Shown here piece after piece: positions 48,501-62,262 of a stretch of 64,000 nt of DNA. Under the pieces are notes generated by a model. It was not told where the DNA came from, ran no database searches, and saw only the letters and a list, made by a program, of their open reading frames with translations. This stretch comes from Cavia porcellus (lineage: Eukaryota; Chordata; Mammalia; Rodentia; Caviidae), in assembly GCF_034190915.1 (NCBI RefSeq), contig NW_026947543.1:124001-188000 (forward strand), written 5' to 3'. A program made the translations under genes and the position numbers. How positions within the stretch are numbered: the first letter of the stretch is position 1; each line of letters opens with the position of its first letter.

Positions 48501-49756
48501 AGTGGAGGGAAGTAATTGGACAACCTTCTGGTATGTCTGAGGTCTATGAGTTCCAAATTTGACTATCCCAGTCTTTTAAATTTTCAAAACTAGAGTCTAA
48601 AATCCATCTCACAGGGATGTTCAGCCAATCTCAGCCCAGTGTGGTTGCCTGGCAACCACAAGCCTGTAGATTTCTGTGAACAGTTTCAGCCCAACTCTGC
48701 AGCTTTCCACCTCATACAACCACAGCCATTCCAATCATGCAGTATTTGATTCACCTCTTTAAGTTGCCTCAGAATTTTCTTTGAACTTGTGGTGATCAAG
48801 CAAATTTCACATATTTTGACAAGTGGAGGGAAGTAATTGGCTCTGTCTTTAGCTCTGTTTGTGGTATATGGGGTCCAAAGGTGACTAGCCCAGTCTATTC
48901 AATTATCAAACTTAGAAAGCCAAATGTTTCAAGGGAGGAAAGAAAATGCCACAATGATTTGGGTTCTGCCAAGTTTCTGGTGGCTTGGGAAGCAAACCTG
49001 CAAACCATACATGCAGTCTCTGCTGGATTACTGCCACCATGGTAGTATCAGTTAGCACTAAAAGCCAGCAACCAGAAGATGAGACCCAAAATGAAAGTGA
49101 ATCCTTGCAGTGCATGAATATTTGGAGTGCCTGCTTCAACGATCCAGCTTCCTCGTGGTTCACTTGTCTGCAATCACTATTTCAAGGAGGTCTGCAGCCA
49201 TTCCAGAATAACCCTGAACACTAAACATGAGGTACTAGCTCAATACCTTATCACCAGCAGGTTTTCCCAGAATTCAACTGTAACATGGTGAAAGGGAAAC
49301 CCTTAGAAAAGGGAGGCAAATGCCCCTTTCACTAAAAATCCCAGGTATTTTCTCATGGCATGGAATATTTAGACTCCACAACTCATGTAGTGAACCCAGG
49401 GACTTGGACCAAGTGTGTCTAGTTTAATGTTGTCCTCTTTTTGGAAACAGCATCTTATGTAGTTGTTGAAAGAGGCCTTGAGATAAATTCGTAGCCCAAG
49501 ATGACTGGAATTCCCAAGGATCCATCCACCTCAGCCCCCAGATTGCTGGGATTATAGGCATGAGGGACCATGCCAAGCATGTGCACAGAGATTCTTACAT
49601 AATTTGTGAAATCCCACTACTGGTCTATAGGTAGCTTCTGTGCTTCAGGCTTTAGGAATATGCCTCTCTTTGTTTTGGCTCATCTTGTTCAGGTGTCCAT
49701 TTCTATTGCAATAAGCTCCAAGGCCTCAGGCAAGGGAGTGGCTGCCCTTCCTCTGG
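45588..49756 (+). repeat. Macrosatellite unit 11 (4169 bp, three subrepeats)
   Basis: Head marker CCTTGGATG as in unit 1. Longer than the 3.85-kb unit by one 321-bp subrepeat. Outside the subrepeat block it aligns throughout with the other copies. Confidence 0.95.
47947..48910 (+). repeat. Triple 321-bp subrepeat in unit 11
   Basis: Copies at 47947-48267 (alpha), 48268-48588 (beta) and 48589-48910 (gamma). Beta has TTTGAACTTGTGG like gamma but GAGAAGTGG and GGACAACCTTCTGG in place of gamma's ending. It is absent from units 1-10. All three keep CCAAT and the X-box palindrome. Confidence 0.93.
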
Positions 49757-52700
49757 TGTGTCCTTGGATGATTACAGCCCAGGTGAACAGGGTTCAAATA
49801 TATTGGATCCTGTGCATTTGAAGAGGAAATGAGTAAAGATTCATGAGTTAATGTGGACATGCCAGGGAATTGAGGGGCCATGATAGAGACAAAACTTCAG
49901 GCCATGGGCTGAAGGCTGAGGATTCTGTACCTCTAGCTTCTTGAATAGTGGGCCTGCTGAGCAATTGTGTGCTCTCAAATGTAATTTGATGGGTTTTGTT
50001 TTAATTTATTTTGTTTTTTGCTTTGGTTTTTTACATGGAAGGAACTGTACCATGGTTTGAAGAAGCTGGAGTGTCTTACCTAAGAGAAATTTGCAAAAAG
50101 GGACAATTCAGCAGCCAAGAATTTCTCAAAAGCCCTTGGCGTTTTAAAAAAAGTGACATAAAGTGGAGCCTGTGATGTCCATGTCTCTTTACAAAAGATT
50201 TTACCTCCTATTTGATAGGAATTACTGTTTCTTTGAAAGGTCAACCTGCACTGAAATAAAGATAATCCCTCCTTTCCTCATTCTGCTTGAAACCACATCC
50301 TTTGTTAGTTATATTTTCTTACGCAGAAACACTTGGAGATGACTACAGCGAGAGTTTCCCATTGGTGGAATTTCCACGGAGACACATGAAGTAATACTGC
50401 ACAATTTCAAGTGAAGTGCACTGTCCCTTGACAATGGCAAGTCTGGGCAAACCTCTAGTAACTGAAAATCTTAGAAAGTCTGAACGTGAGTGAATGAAAA
50501 TAGGCTTCTCCACATTTGGACAGGGCCTCTCCTGAAGCACACATTTGTGGAAAAAGTAATTATGAGAGACGAATGAACTCCCAAAACGGAATGGAAATTT
50601 TCTTGTTTAGGCCTGAAACACTATGGCCTGGAGCCCTGTGGTTCTAACTGGATGAGCAAAGTGTGAGCAGAGATCAAAGTAAAACACACACCATTTAGGG
50701 AACTCGATATTTAACCAGGTGTCCAGAGTAGTGGCAAACTATACTTGTGTCAATTTGCTCAAATCCTGTCTTCACAAGAAAGTAAATTCCAGCACGACCA
50801 GTCACTAGAGAAGGACACATTTCAAAGGACTTGTAAAAGGTCCAACACTGAAGTTAGCCCAACACTGAATTTAGATGAAAAGTAGCAGAGTCTGTTAGTC
50901 TTTCAAGTTTTAATAGGAGAAACTTATAGCATGTAATAGCTGTTACATGAATAACTTCAGAGCTTTTGGAGAGGTCGAAATCACTATGAGTGAGGGCTTC
51001 CCTGACTCACAAAGTTAAAAATAGTAAAACAAACAGTTTGAAAAACCAATCAACCAATTAAATACAAACACTAAGTCCAAAGGGTTTCACTGGTTTTAAA
51101 ACCACTTATGGAATGCACAACTATTGATGAGGCTTACTCTGCATTCTGCTTTACTCAGGCCCGGTACATGAGCAACTGTGAAAGCAAAATTCAAAATGTT
51201 ATGTGAAGTGACCATTTCCTTGTTGAAATCATGACCCAGTAGACATTTTCTCTTTTGAAACTTCGTACAATATTCATATATGTTCTCAAAGGGAAGGAAT
51301 ACACAGGATTTAGGCTGAAATTTTTCAGTATTTTGTGTTCCACCAGATTTATTTGAAGATCTCCTGTCCTGCATCCACTGCCCAATGCAGAAGGCCACAC
51401 ATAGGACAACCCACATGAGAACTTCACTTCTACAGCCTGATTATATCATCATGAGAATATAATTTTCCTTTCATCATCAAAGAATTTTACATCAGATTAA
51501 CCAGCTCTCTTGCTTGCCTATGTTTTTCCCTGGTTTTTGTACCTTTAAATGGGTGTGCACTCTTCCCAACCTTGATCTCCATCTTCCCCCATATTTCCAA
51601 ACATATTCATCTGGGAAACATGTAAAGATCTTATTCGGGGCTTGTTTCATTGTTTTCAAATATCTGCCCTTGAAATTCAACTTCCACCACTGTCTCTCAT
51701 ATCCAAAGCTATGTGCTTGCAGAGGATTTCTGCTGAGAAATTTAATAGAAAGCTCTTATACTGCAGGTGAATGGTGCCAGCAATTCTTGACTGAATAGCT
51801 TAGGGAACAGGACTCAGCCAAATGACTGACATGACAAGGGAAAAGCGTATGCTCAAGGATAGGACATGGCAGAGGTCATCTGCCAGGCCCTGGCATATTT
51901 AATATCCCATTGAAAGTACATCAATGTGTAGATTGGCAAGCATTTCCATCCACAAATTCTGAGCAGTGAAGCCTTCAGAGAGAATATTGTGGCATACCAG
52001 GCCAAGAATATTCATCCTATTTAAATCTTGCCCTACAAGGTCCTCTGTGCCACTGAGGTCTCCATGGCAACGCCCAGCATTGTGACTCAGGTCTCCTACT
52101 GCACACTTGTATCCTAGAGCCTAAAGTCCAGCTCACAATGGTGCTCAGCCAATCACAGCCCATTGTGGTTGCCTGGCAACCACAAGCTTGTGGATTTCTG
52201 TGAACTGTTTCAGCCCAACTCTGCAGCTTTCCACCTCATACAACCACAGCCATTTCAATCATGCAGTATTTGATTAGCCTCTCTATGTTGCCTCAAAATT
52301 TTTTTTACAGTTGTAGTGATCAAGAAAATCTGACATATTTTGAGAAGTGGAGGGAAGTAATTGGAAAACCTTTTGGTATGTCTGAGGTCTATGGGTTCCA
52401 AACTTGACAATCCCAGTCTTTTAAATTTTCAAACCTAGAGCCTAAAATCCACCTCACAGGGATGTTCAGCCAATCTCAGCGCAGTGTGGTTGCCTGGCAA
52501 CCACAAGCCTGTGGATTTCTGTGAACAGTTTCAGCCCACCTCTGCAGCTTTCCACCTCATACAACCACAGCCATTCCAATCATGCAGTATTTGATTAACC
52601 TCTCTAAGTTGCCTCAGAATTTTCTTTGAAGTTGTGGTGATCAAGCAAATTTGACAAATTTTGAGAAGTGGAGGGAAGTAATTGGACAACCTTCTGGTAT

Positions 52701-53922
52701 GTCTGAGGTCTATGGGTTCCAAATTTGACTATACCAGTCTTTTAAATTTTCAAACCTAGAGTCTAAAATCCACCTCACAGGGATGTTCAGCCAATCTCAG
52801 CCCAGTGTGGTTGCCTGGCAACCACAAGCCTGTGGATTTCTGTGAACAGTTTCAGCCCAACTCTGCAGCTTTCCACCTCATACAACCACAGCCATTCCAA
52901 TCATGCAGTATTTGATTCACCTCTCTAAGTTGCCTCAGAATTTTCTTTGAACTTGTGGTGATCAAGCAAATTTGACATATTTTGACAAGTGGAGGGAAGT
53001 AATTGGCTCTGTCTTTAGCTCTGTTTGTGGTATATGGGGTCCAAAGGTGACTAGCCCAGTCTATTCAATTATCAAACTTAGAAAGCCAAATGTTTCAAGG
53101 GAGGAAAGAAAATGCCACAATGATTTGGGTTCTGCCAAGTTTCTGGTGGCTTGGGAAGCAAACCTGCAAACCATACATGCAGTCTCTGCTGGATTACTGC
53201 CACCATGGTAGTATCAGTTAGCACTAAAAGCCAGCAACCAGAAGATGAGACCCAAAATGAAAGTGAATCCTTGCAGTGCATGAATATTTGGAGTGCCTGC
53301 TTCAACGATCCAGCTTCCTCGGGGTTCACTTGTCTGCATTCGCTATTTCAAGGAGGTCTGCAGCCATTCCAGCATAACCCTGAACACTAAACATGAGGTA
53401 CTAGCTCAATACCTTATCACCAGCAGGTTTTCCCAGAATTCAACTGTAACATGGTGAAAGGGAAACCCTTAGAAAAGGGATGCAAATGCCCCTTTCACTA
53501 AAAATCCCAGGTATTTTCTCATGGCATGGAATATTTAGACTCCACAACTCATGTAGTGAACCCAGGGACCTAGACCAAGTGTGTCTAGTTTAATGTTGTC
53601 CTCTTTTTGGAAACAGCATCGTATGTAGTTGTTGAAAGAGGCCTTGAGATAAATTCGTAGCCCAAGATGACTGGAACTCCCAAGGATCCATCCACCTCAG
53701 CCCCCAGATTGCTGGGATTATAGGCATGAGGGACCATGCCAAGCATGTGCACAGAGATTCTTACATAATTTGTGAAATCCCACTACTGGTATATAGGTAG
53801 CTTCTGTGCTTCAGGCTTTAGGAATATGCCTCTCTTTGTTTTGGCTCCACTTGTTCAGGTGTCCATTTCTATTGTGATAAGCTCCAAGGCCCCAGGCAAG
53901 GGAGTGGCTGCCCTTCCTCTGG
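49757..53922 (+). repeat. Macrosatellite unit 12 (4166 bp, three subrepeats)
   Basis: Head marker CCCAGGTG. A TGA at 50173-50175 interrupts the frame that is open for 75-82 codons in most other units. Longer than the norm by one subrepeat. Confidence 0.95.
52113..53076 (+). repeat. Triple 321-bp subrepeat in unit 12
   Basis: Copies at 52113-52433 (alpha), 52434-52754 (beta) and 52755-53076 (gamma). The beta copy has a private CAGCGCAGTG before the X-box, which recurs in copy 3 of unit 14, so these two beta copies share a recent origin. Confidence 0.93.
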
Positions 53923-56900
53923 TGTGTCCTTGGATGATTACAGCCCAGGTGAACAGCGTTCAAATATATTGGATCCTGTGCATTTGAAGAGGAAATGAGT
54001 AAAGATTCATGAGTTAATGTGGACATGCCAGGGAATTGAGGGGCCATGATAGAGACAAAACTTCAGGCCATGGGCTGAAGGCTGAGGATTCTGTACCTCT
54101 AGCTTCTTGAATAGTGGGCCTGCTGAGCAATTGTGTGCTCTCAAATGTAATTTGATGGGTTTTGTTTTAATTTATTTTGTTTTTTGCTTTGGTTTTTTAC
54201 ATGGAAGGAACTGTACCATGGTTTGAAGAAGCTGGAGTGTCTTACCTAAGAGAAATTTGCAAAAAGGGACAATTCAGCAGCCAAGAATTTCTCAAATGCC
54301 CTTGGCGTTTTAAAAAAAGTGACATAAAGTGGAGCGTGTCATGTCCATGTCTCTTTACAAAAGATTTGACCTCCTATTTGATAGGAATTACTGTTTCTTT
54401 GAAAGGTCAACCTGCACTGAAATAAAGATAATCCCTCCTTTCCTCATTCTGCTTGAAACCACATGCTTTGTTAGTTATATTTTCTTACGCAGAAACACTT
54501 GGAGATGCCTACAGCAAGAGTTTCCCATTGGTGGAATTTCCACGGAGACTCATGAAGTAATACTGCACAATTTCAAGTGAAGTGCACTGTCCCTTGACAA
54601 TGGCAAGTCTGAGCAAATCTCTAGTAACTGAAAATCTTAGAAAGTCTGAAAGTGAGTGAATGAAAATGGGCCTCTCCACATTTGGACAGGGCCTCTCCTG
54701 AAGCACACATTTGTGGAAAATGTAATTATGAGAGAAGAATGAACTCCCAAAACGGAATGAAAATTTTCTTGTTTAGGACTGGAACGCTATGGCCTGGAGC
54801 CCTGTGGTTCTAACTGGATGAGCAAAGTGTGAGCAGAGATCAAAGTAAAACACACACCATTTAGGGAACTCGATATTTAACCAGGTGTCCAGAGTAGTGG
54901 CAAACTGTACTTGTGTCAATTTGCTCAAATCCTGTCTTCACAAGAAAGTAAATTCCAGCACGACCAGTGACTAGAGGAGGACACATTTCAAAGGACTTGT
55001 AAAAAGTCCAACCCTGAACTTAGCCCAACACTGAATTTAGATGAAAATAGCAGAGTCTGTTAGTCTTTCAAGTTTGAATTGGAGAAACTTATAGCATGTA
55101 ATAGCTGTTACATGAATAACTTCAGAGCTTTTGGAGAGGTCGAAATCACTGTGAGTGAGGGCTTCACTGAATCACAAAGTTAAAAATAGTATAACAAACA
55201 ATATGCAAAACCAATCAACCAATTAAATACAAACACTAAGTCCAAAGGGTTTCACTGGTTTTAAAACCACTTATGGAATGCACAACTATTGATGAGGCTT
55301 ACTCTGCATTCTGCTTTACTCAGGCCTGGTACATGAGCAACTGTGAAAGCAAAATTCAAAATGTTATGTGAAGTGACCATTTCATTGTTGAAACCATGAC
55401 CCAATAGACATTTTCTCTTTTGAAACTTTGTACATTATCCATATATGTTCTCAAAGGGAAGGAATACACAGGATTTAGGATGAATTTTTTTTTTTCAGTA
55501 TTTTGTGTTCCACCAGATTTATTTGAAGATCTACTGTCCTGCATCCACTGCCCAATGCAGAAGGCCACACATAGGACAACCCACATGAGAACTTCACTTC
55601 TACAGCCTGATTATATCATCATGAGAATATAATTTTCCTTTCATCATCAAAGATTTTTACATCAGATTAACCAGCTCTCTTGCTTGCCCATGTTTTCCCC
55701 TGGCTTTTGTACCTTGAAATGGGTGTGCACTCTTCCCAGCCTTGATCTCCATCTTCCCCCATATTTCCAAACATATTTATCTGGGAAACATGTAAAGATC
55801 TTATTCGGGGCTTGTTTCATTGTTTTCAAATATCTGCCCTTGAAATTCAACTTCCACCACTGTCTCTCATATCCAAAGCTATGTGCTTGCAGAGGATTTC
55901 TGCTGAGAAATTTCACAGAAAGCTCTTATACTGCAGGTGAATGATGCCAGCAAGTCTTGACTGAATAGCTTAGGGAACAGGACTCAGCCAAATGACTGAC
56001 ATGACAAGGGAAAAGCGTATGCTCAAGGATAGGACATGGCAGAGGTCATCTGCCAGGCCCTGGCATATTTAATATCCCATTGAAAGTACATCAATGTGTA
56101 GATTGGCAAGCATTTCCATCCACAAATTCTGAGCAGTGAAGCCTTCAGAGAGAATATTGTGGCATACCAGGCCAAGAATATTCATCCTATTTAAATCTTG
56201 CCCTACAAGGTCCTCTGTGCCACTGAGGTCTCCATGGAAACGCCCAGCATTGTGACTCAGGTCTCCTACTGCACACTTGTATCCTAGAGCCTAAAGTCCA
56301 GCTCACAATGGTGCTCAGCCAATCACAGCCCATTGTGGTTGCCTGGCAACCACAAGCTTGTGGATTTCTGTGAACTGTTTCAGCCCAACTCTGCAGCTTT
56401 CCACCTCATACAACCACAGCCATTCCAATCATGCAGTATTTGATTAGCCTCTCTAAGTTGCCTCAGAATTTTCTTTGAAGTTGTGGTGATCAAGCAAATT
56501 TGACAAATTTTGAGAAGTGGAGGGAAGTAATTGGACAACCTTCTGGTACGTCTGAGGTCTATGGGTTCCAAATTTGACTATACCAGTCTTTTAAATTTTC
56601 AAACCTAGAGTCTAAAATCCACCTCACAGGGATGTTCAGCCAATCTCAGCCCAGTGTGGTTGCCTGGCAACCACAAGCCTGTGGATTTCTGTGAACAGTT
56701 TCAGCCCAACTCTGCAGCTTTCCACCTCATACAACCACAGCCATTCCAATCATGCAGTATTTGATTCACCTCTCTAAGTTGCCTCAGAATTTTCTTTGAA
56801 CTTGTGGTGATCAAGCAAATTTGACATATTTTGACAAGTGGAGGGAAGTAATTGGCTCTGTCTTTAGCTCTGTTTGTGGTATATGGGGTCCAAAGTTGAC

Positions 56901-57771
56901 TAGCCCAGTCTATTCAATTATCAAACTTAGAAAGCCAAATGTTTCAAGGGAGGAAAGAAAATGCCACAATGATTTGGGTTCTGCCAAGTTTCTGGTGGCT
57001 TGGGAAGCAAACCTGCAAACCATACATGCAGTCTCTGCTGGATTACTGCCACCATGGTAGTACCAGTTAGCACTAAAAGCCAGGAACCAGAAGATGAGAC
57101 CCAAAATGAAAGTGAATCCTTGCAGTGCATGAATATTTGGAGTGCCTGCTTCAACGATCCAGCTTCCTCGGGGTTCACTTGTCTGCATTCGCTATTTCAA
57201 GGAGGTCTGCAGCCATTCCAGCATAACCCTGAACACTAAACATGAGGTACTAGCTCAATACCTTATCACCAGCAGGTTTTCCCAGAATTCAACTGTAACA
57301 TGGTGAAAGGGAAACCCTTAGAAAAGGGATGCAAATGCCCCTTTCACTAAAAATCCCAGGTATTTTCTCATGGCATGGAATATTTAGACTCCACAACTCA
57401 TGTAGTGAACCCAGGGACCTAGACCAAGTGTGTCTAGTTTAATGTTGTCCTCTTTTTGGAAACAGCATCGTATGTAGTTGTTGAAAGAGGCCTTGAGATA
57501 AATTCGTAGCCCAAGATGACTGGAACTCCCAAGGATCCATCCACCTCAGCCCCCAGATTGCTGGGATTATAGGCATGAGGGACCATGCCAAGCATGTGCA
57601 CAGAGATTCTTACATAATTTGTGAAATCCCACTACTGGTCTATAGGTAGCTTCTGTGCTTCAGGCTTTAGGAATATGCCTCTCTTTGTTTTGGCTCCCCT
57701 TGTTCAGGTGTCCATTTCTATTGTGATAAGCTCCAAGGCCCCAGGCAAGGGAGTGGCTGCCCTTCCTATGG
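53923..57771 (+). repeat. Macrosatellite unit 13 (3849 bp)
   Basis: Normal length but with a hybrid first subrepeat (see 56283). It shares markers with units 14 and 15, such as AGTTTGAATTGGAG (about 55071) and CTTCACTGAATC (about 55162), so these three form the youngest group of the right-hand block. Confidence 0.95.
56283..56925 (+). repeat. Two subrepeats with an alpha/beta hybrid, unit 13
   Basis: Copy 1 (56283-56603) starts as alpha (AAAGTCCAGCTC, GATTAGCCTCTC) and then becomes beta (TTTGAAGTTGTGG, GACAAATTTTGAG, GGACAACCTTCTGG). Copy 2 (56604-56925) is gamma. Unequal crossover between alpha and beta of a three-copy unit explains both the hybrid and the return to 3849 bp. The switch lies near 56447. 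Confidence 0.88.
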
Positions 57772-60700
57772 TGTGTCCTTGGATGATTACAGCCCAGGTG
57801 AACAGGGTTCAAATATATTGGATCCTGTGCATTTGAAGAGGAAATGAGTAAAGATTCATGAGTTAATGTGGACATGCCAGGGAATTGAGGGGCCATGATA
57901 GAGACAAAACTTCAGGCCATGGGCTGAAGGCTGAGGATTCTGTACCTCTAGCTTCTTGAATAGTGGGCCTGCTGAGCAATTGTGTGCTCTCAAATGTAAT
58001 TTGATGGGTTTTGTTTTAATTTATTTTGTTTTTTGCTTTGGTTTTTTACATGGAAGGAACTGTACCATGGTTTGAAGAAGCTGGAGTGTCTTACCTAAGA
58101 GAAATTTGCAAAAAGGGACAATTCAGCAGCCAAGAATTTCTCAAATGCCCTTGGCGTTTTAAAAAAAGTGACATAAAGTGGAGCGTGTCATGACCATGTC
58201 TATTTACAAAAGATTTTACCTCCTATTTGATAGGAATTACTGTTTCTTTGAAAGGTCAACCTGCACTGAAATAAAGATAATCCCTCCTTTCCTCATTCTG
58301 CTTGAAACCACATGCTTTGTTAGTTATATTTTCTTACGCAGAAACACTTGGAGATGCCTACAGCAAGAGTTTCCCATTGGTGGAATTTCCACGGAGACAC
58401 ATGAAGTAATACTGCACAATTTCAAGTGAAGTGCACTGTCCCTTGACAATGGCAAGTCTGAGCAAATCTCTAGTAACTGAAAATCTTAGAAAGTCTGAAA
58501 GTGAGTGAATGAAAATGGGCCTCTCCACATTTGGACAGGGCCTCTCCTGAAGCACACATTTGTGGAAAAAGTAATTATGAGAGAAGAATGAACTCCCAAA
58601 ACGGAATGAAAATTTTCTTGTTTAGAACTGGAACATTATGGCCTGGAGCCCTGTGGTTCTAACTGGATGAGCAAAGTGTGAGCAGAGATCAAAGTAAAAC
58701 ACACACCATTTAGGGAACTCGATATTTAACCAGGTGTCCAGAGTAGTGGCAAACTGTACTTGTGTCAATTTGCTCAAATCCTGTATTCACAAGAAAGTAA
58801 ATTCCAGCACGACCAGTGACTAGAGGAGGACACATTTCAAAGGACTTGTAAAAAGTCCAACCCTGAACTTAGCCCAACACTGAATTTAGATGAAAATAGC
58901 AGAGTCTGTTAGTCTTTCAAGTTTGAATTGGAGAAACTTATAGCATGTAATAGCTGTTACATGAATAACTTCAGAGCTTTTGGAGAGGTCGAAATCACTG
59001 TGAGTGAGGGCTTCACTGAATCACAAAGTTAAAAATAGTATAACAAACAATATGCAAAACCAATCAACCAATTAAATACAAACACTAAGTCCAAAGGGTT
59101 TCACTGGTTTTAAAACCACTTATGGAATGCACAACTATTGATGAGGCTTACTCTGCATTCTGCTTTACTCAGGCCTGGTACATGAGCAACTGTGAAAGCA
59201 AAATTCAAAATGTTATGTGAAGTGACCATTTCATTGTTGAAACCATGACCCAATAGACATTTTCTCTTTTGAAACTTTGTACATTATCCATATATGTTCT
59301 CAAAGGGAAGGAATACACAGGATTTAGGCTGAATTTTTTTTTTTCAGTATTTTGTGTTCCACCAGATTTATTTGAAGATCTACTGTCCTGCATCCACTGC
59401 CCAATGCAGAAGGCCACACATAGGACAACCCACATGAGAACTTCACTTCTACAGCCTGATTATATCATCATGAGAATATAATTTTCCTTTCATCATCAAA
59501 GATTTTTACATCAGATTAACCAGCTCTCTTGCTTGCCCATGTTTTCCCCTGGCTTTTGTACCTTGAAATGGGTGTGCACTCTTCCCAGCCTTGATCTCCA
59601 TCTTCCCCCATATTTCCAAACATATTTATCTGGGAAACATGTAAAGATCTTATTCGGGGCTTGTTTCATTGTTTTCAAATATCTGCCCTTGAAATTCAAC
59701 TTCCACCACTGTCTCTCATATCCAAAGCTATGTGCTTGCAGAGGATTTCTGCTGAGAAATTTCACAGAAAGCTCTTATACTGCAGGTGAATGAGGCCAGC
59801 AAGTCTTGACTGAATAGCTTAGGGAACAGGACTCAGCCAAATGACTGACATGACAAGGGAAAAGCGTATGCTCAAGGATAGGACATGGCAGAGGTCATCT
59901 GCCAGGCCCTGGCATATTTAATATCCCATTGAAAGTACATCAATGTGTAGATTGGCAAGCATTTCCATCCACAAATTCTGAGCAGTGAAGCCTTCAGAGA
60001 GAATATTGTGGCATACCAGGCCAAGAATATTCATCCTATTTAAATCTTGCCCTACAAGGTCCTCTGTGCCACTGAGGTCTCCATGGCAACGCCCAGCATT
60101 GTGACTCAGGTCTCCTACTGCACACTTGTATCCTAGAGCCTAAAGTCCAGCTCACAATGGTGCTCAGCCAATCACAGCCCATTGTGGTTGCCTGGCAACC
60201 ACAAGCTTGTGGATTTCTGTGAACTGTTTCAGCCCAACTCTGCAGCTTTCCACCTCATACAACCACAGCCATTCCAATCATGCAGAATTTGATTAGCCTC
60301 TCTATGTTGCCTCAGAATTTTTTTTACAGTTGTAGTGATCAAGAAAATCTGACATATTTTGAGAAGTGGAGGGAAGTAATTGGAAAACCTTTTGGTATGT
60401 CTGAGGTCTATGTGTTCCAAACTTGACTATCCCAGTCTTTTAAATTTTCAAACCTAGAGCCTAAAATCCACCTCACAGGGATGTTCAGCCAATCTCAGCC
60501 CAGTGTGGTTGCCTGGCAACCACAAGCCTGTGGATTTCTGTGAACAGTTTCAGCACAACTCTGCAGCTTTCCACCTCATACAACCACAGCCATTCCAATC
60601 ATGCAGAATTTGATTAGCCTCTCTATGTTGCCTCAGAATTTTTTTTACAGTTGTAGTGATCAAGAAAATCTGACATATTTTGAGAAGTGGAGGGAAGTAA

Positions 60701-62262
60701 TTGGAAAACCTTTTGGTATGTCTGAGGTCTATGGGTTCCAAACTTGACTATCCCAGTCTTTTAAATTTTCAAACCTAGAGCCTAAAATCCACCTCACAGG
60801 GATGTTCAGCCAATCTCAGCGCAGTGTGGTTGCCTGGCAACCACAAGCCTGTGGATTTCTGTGAACAGTTTCAGCCCAACTCTGCAGCTTTACACCGCAT
60901 ACAACCACAGCCATTGCAATCATGCAGTATTTGATTCACCTCTCTAAGTTGCCTCAGAATTTTCTTTGAAGTTGTGGTGATCAAGCAAATTTGACAAATT
61001 TTGAGAAGTGGAGGGAAGTAATTGGACAACCTTCTGGTATGTCTGAGGTCTATGGGTTCCAAATTTGACTATACCAGTCTTTTAAATTTTCAAACCTAGA
61101 GTCTAAAATCCACCTCACAGGGATGTTCAGCCAATCTCAGCCCAGTGTGGTTGCCTGGCAACCACAAGCCTGTGGATTTCTGTGAACAGTTTCAGCCCAA
61201 CTCTGCAGCTTTCCACCTCATACAACCACAGCCATTCCAATCATGCAGTATTTGATTCACCTCTCTAAGTTGCCTCAGAATTTTCTTTGAACTTGTGGTG
61301 ATCAAGCAAATTTGACATATTTTGACAAGTGGAGGGAAGTAATTGGCTCTGTCTTTAGCTCTGTTTGTGGTATATGGGGTCCAAAGGTGACTAGCCCAGT
61401 CTATTCAATTATCAAACTTAGAAAGCCAAATGTTTCAAGGGAGGAAAGAAAATGCCACAATGATTTGGGTTCTGCCAAGTTTCTGGTGGCTTGGGAAGCA
61501 AACCTGCAAACCATACATGCAGTCTCTGCTGGATTACTGCCACCATGGTAGTATCAGTTAGCACTAAAAGCCAGCAACCAGAAGATGAGACCCAAAATGA
61601 AAGTGAATCCTTGCAGTGCATGAATATTTGGAGTGCCTGCTTCAACGATCCAGCTTCCTCGGGGTTCACTTGTCTGCATTCGCTATTTCAAGGAGGTCTG
61701 CAGCCATTCCAGCATAACCCTGAACACTAAACATGAGGTACTAGCTCAATACCTTATCACCAGCAGGTTTTCCCAGAATTCAACTGTAACATGGTGAAAG
61801 GGAAACCCTTAGAAAAGGGATGCAAATGCCCCTTTCACTAAAAATCCCAGGTATTTTCTCATGGCATGGAATATTTAGACTCCACAACTCATGTAGTGAA
61901 CCCAGGGACCTAGACCAAGTGTGTCTAGTTTAATGTTGTCCTCTTTTTGGAAACAGCATCGTATGTAGTTGTTGAAAGAGGCCTTGAGATAAATTCGTAG
62001 CCCAAGATGACTGGAACTCCCAAGGATCCATCCACCTCAGCCCCCAGATTGCTGGGATTATAGGCATGAGGGACCATGCCAAGCATGTGCACAGAGATTC
62101 TTACATAATTTGTGAAATCCCACTACTGGTCTATAGGTAGCTTCTGTGCTTCAGGCTTTAGGAATATGCCTCTCTTTGTTTTGGCTCCCCTTGTTCAGGT
62201 GTCCATTTCTATTGTGATAAGCTCCAAGGCCCCAGGCAAGGGAGTGGCTGCCCTTCCTATGG
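57772..62262 (+). repeat. Macrosatellite unit 14 (4491 bp, four subrepeats)
   Basis: The longest unit, by two extra 321-bp copies. A TGA at 58191-58193 breaks the 82-codon frame. The remainder is very close to unit 13. Confidence 0.95.
60132..61416 (+). repeat. Quadruple 321-bp subrepeat in unit 14
   Basis: Copies at 60132-60452 (alpha), 60453-60773 (beta-type head, alpha tail), 60774-61094 (beta) and 61095-61416 (gamma). Copies 1 and 2 both carry GCAGAATTTGATTAG where alpha elsewhere has GCAGTATTTGATTAG, so copy 2 arose by duplicating the alpha region of this same unit. All four keep CCAAT and the X-box. Confidence 0.92.
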
